6,001 nucleotides of DNA from Clostridia bacterium. Its GTDB lineage: Bacteria > Bacillota > Clostridia > Christensenellales > CAG-138. The DNA is taken from positions 1-6,001 of the forward strand of contig JAEDJH010000069.1 of the NCBI GenBank assembly GCA_016296415.1, in the 5' to 3' direction. Shown here in pieces: positions 1 through 5,543 of the stretch; the stretch's first letter is position 1; every line of letters starts with the position of its first letter. The notes beneath the pieces are model-generated. The model was not told the DNA's origin, did no database searches, and saw only the letters and a list, made by a program, of their open reading frames with translations. The translations under genes and the position numbers were made by a program.

Positions 1-42
1 TGCTTTCGATGCGGCTTTCGGGCGGACTGTCAACGTACCCGT

Positions 43-750
43 TTACTCAAACACGGAGGGTCTGCGTGGGTAGCGGAAAATATCGCCTGCGTTGGTAACG
101 ACCACGCAGTTTTCGGTAAATGAGCAGTGGGCAAAAACTGGCTCGCCGTCCAAAAAGCCGATGCAGATCCCCACGTGATTGCCGCTTGAGCCGGGATATT
201 CGTTTTGAAATGCCAAATCACCGACGGAAAGCTCCTCCCATGTAATTTCGGAGGAGTTTTCCCATTGCTTCCATGTGCCGTGACCGATCGCCTCCGTCAT
301 ATTTACGTCATCCCGGTCAAGCTGTAAAAACGCCCATGTCACATAGCCGGAGCAGTCCAGCCCGAACGGACGCACCGTGCCGGTCGTTTCGCTGCCGCTG
401 CTTTCGACCACCGTGGGCACGCCCCAGCGCTCGTCCCAGCCGTCGGCGGAGCTTTTGCCGCCCCAAAAATAGCCCACCTTTCCCACGAGAGAAACGCATG
501 AATCGACAAGCTTTTGTTTATCCTGCGATAATTCGCTCGATAATTCGCCCGATAATTCGCTCGATAATTCGCTGTTGGTGTCAAGCACCTGCATAAGCTG
601 CTCTTCGGACAGCACAAACGCTGCCCTTTGCCCCTTGCCGACGAGCAGGCAGATTATCAGTATTCCCACAAGTATGAACGCTGCGCCGGACAATGCCGCC
701 GCCAGCCGCTTTCTTCTCGCTGCAGAGAGACTTTTTCTGCTTCTTCTCAT
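43..750 (-). CDS. Membrane-anchored NlpC/P60 family peptidase
   Basis: This 235-residue protein probably cleaves peptide bonds in cell-wall peptidoglycan outside the membrane. Seen in the sequence: a very basic N-terminus (residues 1-16), one hydrophobic segment at about 20-37 that looks like an uncleaved signal anchor, a linker with four ELSx repeats (61-76), then an NlpC/P60 domain from about 79 to the end. The catalytic cysteine is Cys133 in LDCSGYVTW, the histidine is His192 in GNHVGICIG, and His208 in VFAHCSF is the likely third residue. The GYFWGGKSSADGWD block (93-106) precedes the Cys motif by about 27 residues, as I recall for a clostridial subgroup. The ATG is the best start because the basic and hydrophobic segments follow at once; GGAAAG sits 13 nt upstream, a long spacing, and no in-frame ATG lies between it and an upstream stop. 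The gene is separated from its minus-strand neighbour by 163 bp, so it is probably transcribed alone. Domain call is firm; the exact bond cleaved is unknown. Confidence 0.88.
   Translation of the reverse strand: MRRSRKSLSAARRKRLAAALSGAAFILVGILIICLLVGKGQRAAFVLSEEQLMQVLDTNSELSSELSGELSSELSQDKQKLVDSCVSLVGKVGYFWGGKSSADGWDERWGVPTVVESSGSETTGTVRPFGLDCSGYVTWAFLQLDRDDVNMTEAIGHGTWKQWENSSEITWEELSVGDLAFQNEYPGSSGNHVGICIGFLDGEPVFAHCSFTENCVVVTNAGDIFRYPRRPSVFE
526..573 (-). repeat. Four tandem copies of a 12-bp unit inside the NlpC/P60 gene
   Basis: Read on the plus strand the unit is cgataattcgct; copies start at 526, 538, 550 and 562, and only the second differs, by one base (final t to c). On the coding strand the copies encode ELSS, ELSG, ELSS and ELSQ-type units, in the linker between the membrane anchor and the catalytic domain. 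The unit length is a multiple of three, so gain or loss of copies would keep the frame. Confidence 0.93.
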
Positions 751-810
751 TGGTGATCCATCGCTTTCCGAAAAATGAAGGTGCGGCAGATTCCTAAAGG
801 TCGCTCACGC

Positions 811-849
811 CTTATATAAGATGCTATCATTGAAAACATTGTCAGGCAA
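811..849 (-). promoter_or_regulatory. Candidate promoter for the NlpC/P60 gene
   Basis: On the minus strand, TTGCCT (849-844) is followed after exactly 17 bp by TAGCAT (826-821), each matching 4 of 6 consensus bases. The -10 box is preceded by TGA, giving an extended -10 element. The expected start of transcription near 813 falls within a perfect 10-bp palindrome, cttatataag (811-820), and would leave a leader of about 60 nt. The elements are weak, so this remains a candidate. The rest of the 751-913 gap shows no gene and no convincing terminator for the upstream glycosylase gene. Confidence 0.35.
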
Positions 850-913
850 GTAAACTAAATGTAAATAAACGCATGATAAGACAGGCGTTGTTATCTGCTT
901 TCAACGGACAGAT

Positions 914-1477
914 TCACTCTCCTTTTATTTGCAGATACCTTGCCCGTATCGCCTTCATATCCTCCCATGCCTCACGCTTTTTGCTTTCATCACGAAGCAA
1001 TGCCGCCGGATGATAGGTTGCGATTATGCTCACGCCTGCCTTTTCGTGCCAGCGCCCGCGCTCACGGGTGATGCGAAGCTCCTTGCCGAGAATATGCCGA
1101 AGCGCTACCGAGCCGAGGCACACTATCAGCTTCGGTCTTACGAGCGCAAACTGCTCACGAAGGTACGGAATGCACGCCTCGGCCTCGTCGTCCTCGGGAT
1201 TGCGGTTGGACGGAGGTCGGCACTTGACGATGTTGGCGATATACACGTCCTCCCTCGTCAGATCTATGGCGGCAAGCATCCTGTCGAGGAGCTGCCCCGC
1301 ACGCCCGACAAACGGGACGCCCTGCATATCCTCGTCGTGCCCGGGACCTTCGCCGATGAACATTATGTCGGCGCTTTTGTTGCCCACGCCGACAACTATG
1401 TTGTGCCGCCCCTCACACAGTCTGCACTTGGTGCAGCCGTCTATTTCGGAATAAAGTTTTGTCCAGCTCGTCTGCAT
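914..1477 (-). CDS. Family 4 (4Fe-4S) uracil-DNA glycosylase
   Basis: This 187-residue enzyme removes uracil from DNA, produced by cytosine deamination or dUTP misincorporation, and so starts base-excision repair in the cytoplasm. The four iron-sulfur ligands of family 4 are visible as Cys15 and Cys18 (CTKC), Cys86 (NIVKCRPP) and Cys102, with the spacing expected of the thermophile-type enzymes; Cys21 is an extra cysteine. Active-site motif I is GEGPGHDED (42-50) followed by GVPFVGRAGQLLDRML, and the C-terminal motif is TYHPAALLR with His156. Length is normal for the family. The ATG is the furthest upstream start possible, as an in-frame TAA lies 9 nt before it, and the Cys15 spacing fits the family. 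No clear Shine-Dalgarno precedes it, and the hydrolase stop is only 14 bp upstream, which suggests cotranscription and perhaps translational coupling. Related phage DNA-polymerase-like domains share this fold, but the intact ligands and motifs make a true glycosylase most likely. Confidence 0.93.
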   Translation of the reverse strand: MQTSWTKLYSEIDGCTKCRLCEGRHNIVVGVGNKSADIMFIGEGPGHDEDMQGVPFVGRAGQLLDRMLAAIDLTREDVYIANIVKCRPPSNRNPEDDEAEACIPYLREQFALVRPKLIVCLGSVALRHILGKELRITRERGRWHEKAGVSIIATYHPAALLRDESKKREAWEDMKAIRARYLQIKGE

Positions 1478-1491
1478 AGCGTGTGTTTATA

Positions 1492-2436
1492 TCACCGCAT
1501 TTGGTCGTCAAGGAATTTTACGATGTCGTCAAAAAGCTCTTTTCGGCAAAAATCGTTATGCACCTCATGCCTTGCGCCCTTATACAGCTTCATTGAAACG
1601 TCAAGGTCGTATTCCCTCATGCGCCTGTAAACGTCCTCAACGCCCCTGCCGTAATTGCCGACGGGGTCATCCGTGCCGGCAATGAGCAGATATCTGCAGT
1701 CGGGGAGCTTTTCAAAGCAGATCTTGGAGTTTATCTCACCGAGTCCGAAGAAAAGGTCACGGAAGCCGCCGAGCGTGAAAACGAAGCCGCAAAGCGGATC
1801 GGCAACGTATTTTTGCACGATGCCCTCATCGGTGGAGAGCCAGTCAAAGGGGGTTTTTGCACCGTGGATAAGCCTGTTGTATGATCCGAAGGCGAGCTTG
1901 TTGATAAAGTCGCCGTCTGCTTTGGTGCCGTGCAGCTTTATAAGAAGGCTTGTGAGGAGTTTTGCAATACCCAATGCGGGATTGCTTCCGGCGGTGCCGG
2001 AGAAAATGTATGCGTCGGCGGCAAATACCGTTCTCCTTGTGCGATAGGCATAGCTTCTTGCAAGGAACGAGCCCATGCTGTGTCCGAGCATAAATTTCGG
2101 CAGGTCGGGGAAACGGTCGTTGATGACCGCCTTTACGCTCCTAAGGTCGCTTATAAGACCGTCCCAGCCGCTTTTTTCCTCAAAGAAGCCCGCAGGGCAG
2201 TTTGAGGATATGCTTTTGCCGTGACCTGCGTGGTCGTTTCCGACAACGACGTAGCCGCAGGCGTTGAGATACCCGGCAAGCTCGTCGTAACGGTCGATAT
2301 GCTCCGCCATGCCGTGAACGATCTGCACGACGCCTTTGGGTCTGACGCCCGAAGCGCCTTCCAAATCCCACAGCTTCACCCGTATCCTGCCGCAGGCGGT
2401 GCTGGACGGGAGGTAAAATTCACTTGCTTTGGTCAT
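1492..2436 (-). CDS. Alpha/beta hydrolase, monoacylglycerol-lipase type
   Basis: This 314-residue protein is a serine hydrolase of the Hydrolase_4 (monoacylglycerol lipase / lysophospholipase) group and probably hydrolyses fatty-acyl glycerol or similar esters. Visible motifs in order are the oxyanion-hole block VHGMAEH (40-46), GNDHAGHGKS (66-74), the nucleophile elbow GHSMGS with Ser120, the acid Asp257 in AGTDDPVG (or its neighbour Asp256), and the base His290 in GARHEVHND. A cap region of roughly residues 150-235 lies between the elbow and the acid. No signal peptide or membrane segment is evident, so the enzyme is probably cytoplasmic. The ATG is preceded by AGGGGG with 6 nt spacing, a good ribosome binding site. 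It is first in the minus-strand unit and is followed after 14 bp by the uracil-DNA glycosylase gene. The natural substrate cannot be told from sequence. Confidence 0.9.
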   Translation of the reverse strand: MTKASEFYLPSSTACGRIRVKLWDLEGASGVRPKGVVQIVHGMAEHIDRYDELAGYLNACGYVVVGNDHAGHGKSISSNCPAGFFEEKSGWDGLISDLRSVKAVINDRFPDLPKFMLGHSMGSFLARSYAYRTRRTVFAADAYIFSGTAGSNPALGIAKLLTSLLIKLHGTKADGDFINKLAFGSYNRLIHGAKTPFDWLSTDEGIVQKYVADPLCGFVFTLGGFRDLFFGLGEINSKICFEKLPDCRYLLIAGTDDPVGNYGRGVEDVYRRMREYDLDVSMKLYKGARHEVHNDFCRKELFDDIVKFLDDQMR

Positions 2437-2462
2437 AAAAGTCCCCCTGATAGATTTTATTT

Positions 2463-2471
2463 ATTATACCA
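2463..2471 (-). promoter_or_regulatory. Extended -10 promoter of the hydrolase-UDG unit
   Basis: Read on the minus strand, the segment TGGTATAAT is a perfect -10 hexamer with the TGn extension, about 27 bp from the hydrolase ATG. No good -35 box lies at 17-18 bp (the bases there read ATATAC or TATATA), but an extended -10 can compensate, and an A9 tract lies further upstream on this strand. Transcription would start near 2456. Confidence 0.65.
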
Positions 2472-2511
2472 TAAGAAGAAAAGCGGTATATAATTTTTTT
2501 TTGCCATGCTG

Positions 2512-2524
2512 TATAATGTATAAT
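2512..2524 (+). promoter_or_regulatory. Tandem -10 hexamers, candidate lplA promoter
   Basis: Two perfect TATAAT hexamers occur at 2512-2517 and 2519-2524, produced by an exact tandem copy of GTATAAT. Either could serve lplA, with transcription starting about 25-40 bp before its ATG. No good -35 box is visible at the right distance; the T9 tract at 2494-2502 occupies that position for the second hexamer. A third TATAAT lies at 2489-2494. Which one is used cannot be decided from sequence. Confidence 0.5.
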
Positions 2525-2549
2525 TGAATACTGCCGAGGCGTCGGAAAC

Positions 2550-2557
2550 GGGGGGGG
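2550..2557 (+). promoter_or_regulatory. G8 ribosome binding site that fixes the lplA start
   Basis: A run of eight G bases lies 5 nt before the ATG at 2563, the right place for a Shine-Dalgarno site. It argues against the in-frame TTG at 2524, which has no such site, overlaps the second -10 hexamer by one base, and would add 13 residues (NTAEASETGGAN after the start) unlike the family N-terminus. Confidence 0.7.
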
Positions 2558-2562
2558 CGAAT

Positions 2563-3555
2563 ATGGCGATTTACAGATTGATAAGCGAAAGCACGGATGG
2601 CTGGATGAATCTTGCCGTCGATGAGTTTTTGCTCGGCAGGCAAAAGACGGACGACGTTATTTTGTATTTTTATGTAAACAAAAATGCGGTGATAATCGGA
2701 AGGAACCAAAACGCATGGCGTGAATGCCGCCTTGATGCGATGGAGAGGGACGGCGCGCGCCTGGTAAGACGGCACACGGGCGGCGGTGCGGTCTATCACG
2801 ACGAAGGCAATCTCAATTTTTCGTTCATCACGGGCGAGAGGAGCTATTCGCTCGACCGTCAGATGGGCGTGATAAGGCGTGCGGTGGAGCGCTTCGGCAT
2901 AAAAACGGAGCTTTCGGGGCGAAACGACGTGCTTGCGGACGGGAGAAAGTTTTCCGGCAATGCCTACGGGCTTAGGGGAAATATGCGTGCGCACCACGGA
3001 ACGCTGCTCATAAATTCCGATATGGCGAAGCTTGGCGGCTATCTGAACGTATCCGAAAAAAAGCTGAGGGCGAAGGGCGTTGAGTCCGTGCGCTCGAGGG
3101 TGATAAACCTGAGTGAGCTTTGTCCCGGCATAACGGTACAAGCCCTTCGTGAGGCGGTTTTGGACGAGTTTGAGAAGGAATACGGAAGCTCCTCGGAGCT
3201 GAAGCTCGAAAAAAATGAGCATCGGGAGATAGAACGCCTTTACCGTGAGCAGGCATCGTGGGAATGGCGTTTGGGCAAAACGCCCGAGTTTGACGTGATG
3301 GTATCCGAGCGGCTTTCGTTCGGGGAGTTTGAGCTTTTGCTCACGCTTAAGGGTGCGGCGGTGGATGACGCGAAAATGCACACCGATGCGCTCGACACGG
3401 AGCTTTCGCACATTGTATGCGATGCAATCTGCGGTAAGCGCTTTGACAGGGCGGAGATAGCGGATGCGCTTTTTGAAACGGGCGTGCCGCAGGCGGCGGA
3501 GATCGCCGAATACATATTGGCTAAGGGCTTTTATACGGGGGAGATAAACGGGTGA
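2563..3555 (+). CDS. lplA: Lipoate-protein ligase A
   Basis: This 330-residue enzyme activates free lipoate with ATP to lipoyl-AMP and transfers it to a lysine of lipoyl-domain proteins such as 2-oxoacid dehydrogenase E2 subunits or glycine-cleavage GcvH. The N-terminal catalytic domain (about 1-235) shows RRHTGGGAVYHD (69-80) followed by GNLNFSFI, and GRKFSGNAY (127-135), in which Lys129 corresponds to the key lysine of the family. A second block, HHGTLLINSDM (144-154), also fits. The C-terminal accessory domain (about 240-325) is present, so this is a full bipartite ligase rather than the shorter octanoyltransferase-type relatives LipL or LipM. The ATG start places MAIYRLISES first, as expected, and follows the G8 ribosome binding site; an upstream TTG is less likely. 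The stop codon overlaps the mnmG GTG by 4 bp, so the two are probably coupled. The lipoyl-acceptor protein is not in the window. Confidence 0.93.
   Translation: MAIYRLISESTDGWMNLAVDEFLLGRQKTDDVILYFYVNKNAVIIGRNQNAWRECRLDAMERDGARLVRRHTGGGAVYHDEGNLNFSFITGERSYSLDRQMGVIRRAVERFGIKTELSGRNDVLADGRKFSGNAYGLRGNMRAHHGTLLINSDMAKLGGYLNVSEKKLRAKGVESVRSRVINLSELCPGITVQALREAVLDEFEKEYGSSSELKLEKNEHREIERLYREQASWEWRLGKTPEFDVMVSERLSFGEFELLLTLKGAAVDDAKMHTDALDTELSHIVCDAICGKRFDRAEIADALFETGVPQAAEIAEYILAKGFYTGEING
3538..3543 (+). promoter_or_regulatory. Ribosome binding site for the mnmG GTG start
   Basis: GGGGAG lies inside the end of lplA, 8 nt before the GTG start of mnmG. It supports the non-ATG start, since no in-frame ATG exists before the FAD-binding motif. 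Confidence 0.6.
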
Positions 3556-5432
3556 AAAACGGCGGTTACGATATTATAGTACTGGGTGCGGGCCATGCCG
3601 GCTGTGAGGCGGCGCTCGCCTGCGCAAGAATGGGCATGGAAACGCTGTGCCTCACGATGAATCTCGACTCGGTCGCTCTTATGGCGTGCAATCCGGCGAT
3701 AGGCGGCACGTCTAAGGGGCATCTTGTGCGTGAGATAGACGCAATGGGCGGCGAAATGGGGCTTGCGGCGGACAGCTCATTCATGCAGGTGAGGATACTC
3801 AACCTCGGCAAAGGCCCTGCCGTACACTCCATAAGGGGGCAGATGGACAAGCGCCGCTATCACGAATACATGAAAAATGCGCTTGAAATGCAGGAAAGGC
3901 TGTATCTCAGGCAGGGCGAATGCGCCGAGATACTTGTTTCGGGCGGAAGGGTAACGGGAATATTATGCACCGACGGCACAAGATATGACGCAAGGGGCGT
4001 TATCGTGGCGGCGGGCGTTTACTTAAAAAGCCGCATCTTCGTCGGGAAACACGTTGAGGAAAGCGGTCCCTGCGGTATGCAGAGGGCGGGCTCGCTCTCT
4101 ATGTCGCTTGAAAGGCTCGGCTTTGAGCTTCGTCGTTTTAAGACGGGAACACCGGCGAGGATAAACCGCAGGAGCGTGGACTTTGATGCGATGGAGATAC
4201 AGTACGGCGACGTTCCGATACCGAGGTTTTCGTTTTTAACGCCGGACTTTGGAATGGAGCGTGCGCTCGGGCAGGAAAAGTGCCACCTGACCTATACCAA
4301 CGAAAGGACCCATGAGATAATACGGGAAAATCTTGACAAAAGCGCAATGTTCGGCGGCATGATACAGGGTACCGGCACACGCTACTGCCCGTCCATCGAG
4401 GACAAGATAATGCGCTTTGCCGATAAGGACAGGCACCAACTTTTCATCGAGCCGGAGGGACGCTCCACCTGCGAGATGTATGTGCAGGGGATGAGCACGA
4501 GCCTGCCCGCCGATGTACAGCTTAAAATGCTCCGCACCGTCAGGGGGCTTGAAAGGGCGGAGATGATGCGCCCTGGCTATGCGATAGAATACGACTGCAT
4601 AGATCCGCTGGAGCTTACGCCCGTGCTCGGCTCAAAGCGCATTGAAAATCTGGCGTTCGCCGGACAGATAAACGGCACCTCCGGCTATGAGGAGGCGGCG
4701 GCGCAGGGGCTTTATGCGGCGGTGAACCTCGTGCAGAGGCTGAGGGGGGAGGAGCCGTTCCTGCTTTCCAGAGCCGATGCTTATACGGGCGTGCTTGCGG
4801 ACGATCTTTCCACAAAGGGCACGAACGAGCCGTACCGCATGATGACCTCAAGGGCGGAGTATCGCCTGCTTTTGAGGCAGGACAACGTTGATCTCAGGCT
4901 CACGGAGCGTGCGTACAGGCTGGGGCTTGCGACAGAAGAACGCTATTCGATGCTGATGCGCAAGCGTGAGGCGATAGAGGCGGCGACATCGGCGCTCAAA
5001 CGCTTCGTGCCGCCCGACGAAACGCTGAATATGCTGCTTGAGTCCGTGGGAGAGCCCCGCATAACGACCGGAATACGCCTTTACGATCTTTTGAAGCGCA
5101 GGAGCATCGGCTATATGGACATTGTCAACGCCTATCCCGACATAGCCGCGCCCGGCGCCGAGATAATCGAGCAGGTGGAGAACGATGCAAAGTACGAGGG
5201 CTATATCAAAAAGCAGCGTGAGCAGGTGGAACGGCAGAGATCGCTTGAAAGCATACCGCTTGACGCAGGGACGGATTATTCGGAAATAAAGGGACTTAGG
5301 CTTGAGGCGAGGCAGAAGCTCAATGCCGTGCGTCCGCAGAGCATAGGTCAGGCGGGGCGCATCTCGGGCGTTTCGCCGGCGGATATATCCGTGCTGCTCG
5401 TGTGGCTCAAGGCCAAAGGGAAGTCCGAATAA
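3552..5432 (+). CDS. mnmG: tRNA uridine-5-carboxymethylaminomethyl modification enzyme MnmG (GidA)
   Basis: This 626-residue FAD protein works with the GTPase MnmE to place a carboxymethylaminomethyl or aminomethyl group on C5 of wobble uridine 34 in certain tRNAs, which supports accurate decoding of purine-ending codons. Visible in order: the FAD-binding dinucleotide motif LGAGHAGCEAA (11-21), ACNPAIGGTSKGHLVREIDAMGG (45-67) with Cys46, FKTGTPARI (196-204), TRYCPSIEDK with Cys279, GYAIEYD (342-348), AGQINGTSGYEEAAAQG (370-386), SRAEYRLLLRQDNVDLRL (433-450), and the C-terminal GVSPADISVLLVWLK that contacts MnmE. Cys46 and Cys279 match the two conserved cysteines of the E. coli enzyme. Length is normal. 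The GTG start overlaps lplA by 4 bp. The usual neighbour mnmE is not directly upstream, and the gene downstream is carD rather than rsmG, so the local order is atypical. The identification is secure. Confidence 0.98.
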   Translation: MKNGGYDIIVLGAGHAGCEAALACARMGMETLCLTMNLDSVALMACNPAIGGTSKGHLVREIDAMGGEMGLAADSSFMQVRILNLGKGPAVHSIRGQMDKRRYHEYMKNALEMQERLYLRQGECAEILVSGGRVTGILCTDGTRYDARGVIVAAGVYLKSRIFVGKHVEESGPCGMQRAGSLSMSLERLGFELRRFKTGTPARINRRSVDFDAMEIQYGDVPIPRFSFLTPDFGMERALGQEKCHLTYTNERTHEIIRENLDKSAMFGGMIQGTGTRYCPSIEDKIMRFADKDRHQLFIEPEGRSTCEMYVQGMSTSLPADVQLKMLRTVRGLERAEMMRPGYAIEYDCIDPLELTPVLGSKRIENLAFAGQINGTSGYEEAAAQGLYAAVNLVQRLRGEEPFLLSRADAYTGVLADDLSTKGTNEPYRMMTSRAEYRLLLRQDNVDLRLTERAYRLGLATEERYSMLMRKREAIEAATSALKRFVPPDETLNMLLESVGEPRITTGIRLYDLLKRRSIGYMDIVNAYPDIAAPGAEIIEQVENDAKYEGYIKKQREQVERQRSLESIPLDAGTDYSEIKGLRLEARQKLNAVRPQSIGQAGRISGVSPADISVLLVWLKAKGKSE

Positions 5433-5543
5433 AAAATTTTCCTTAAATATCAGCTTACATTTTTTTACATAAATGTGGTATCATGGGTGTAATTAAGGAA
5501 TAAATTTGCTTTTCAAAGCAAAAAACGGACTCGGAGGCGAAAT
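5433..5543 (+). promoter_or_regulatory. mnmG-carD intergenic region with the carD promoter
   Basis: A TGG-extended TATCAT -10 box lies at 5479-5484, with TTACAT at 5455-5460 as a weak -35 box 18 bp upstream. A second TTACAT at 5465-5470 repeats the first exactly 10 bp later, and ACATAAATGT (5467-5476) is a short dyad just before the extended -10. TTCCTTAA (5439-5446) and TTAAGGAA (5493-5500) form an 8-bp inverted repeat around the promoter. The ribosome binding site GGAGG (5533-5537) is 6 nt from the ATG. No factor-independent terminator for mnmG is evident. Confidence 0.6.
5505..5522 (+). other. Perfect 8-bp inverted repeat in the carD leader
   Basis: TTTGCTTT (5505-5512) and AAAGCAAA (5515-5522) are exact reverse complements separated by 2 bases, between the promoter and the ribosome binding site. 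In RNA it would fold with a loop of about 4 nt. On the plus strand it is followed by A bases, so it is not a plus-strand terminator; its stem is AT-rich and weak. Confidence 0.6.

Larger units (their letters stand above)
2437..2562. other. Divergent intergenic regulatory region
   Basis: This 126-bp AT-rich stretch separates the divergently transcribed hydrolase and lplA genes. It contains a minus-strand extended -10 (2463-2471), a T9 tract (2494-2502), a tandem GTATAAT duplication (2511-2524), and both genes' ribosome binding sites. No ORF of its own and no terminator hairpin was seen. Confidence 0.8.

Noticed and set aside
1..66. A short open plus-strand frame from the left edge (ending at a TAG near 74) that could be the tail of another gene
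   Set aside because: Only about 24 codons are visible, with no recognisable motif, and it overlaps the end of the NlpC/P60 gene; it cannot be supported.
526..573. The 12-bp repeats as a small CRISPR array or iteron origin
   Set aside because: There are no spacers between units, the copies are in frame inside a coding region, and no replication or Cas gene is nearby.
885..913. A possible terminator hairpin after the glycosylase gene
   Set aside because: The best stem (GATAA with TTATC) has only 5 weak pairs and no following T run on the minus strand.
929..1630. A 233-codon plus-strand frame opposite the glycosylase and the end of the hydrolase
   Set aside because: It spans two well-supported minus-strand genes and their junction, has no ribosome binding site that I can see, and no family-like motif.
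2524..2562. A TTG start for lplA giving 13 extra residues
   Set aside because: It lacks a Shine-Dalgarno site, overlaps a -10 hexamer, and adds residues not expected of the family; the ATG at 2563 has the G8 site 5 nt upstream.
2464..3411. A 315-codon open frame on the minus strand opposite lplA
   Set aside because: The plus-strand frame has every lipoate-ligase motif, and the antisense product is rich in Arg, His and Pro with no recognisable domain, as expected of a shadow frame created by codon bias.
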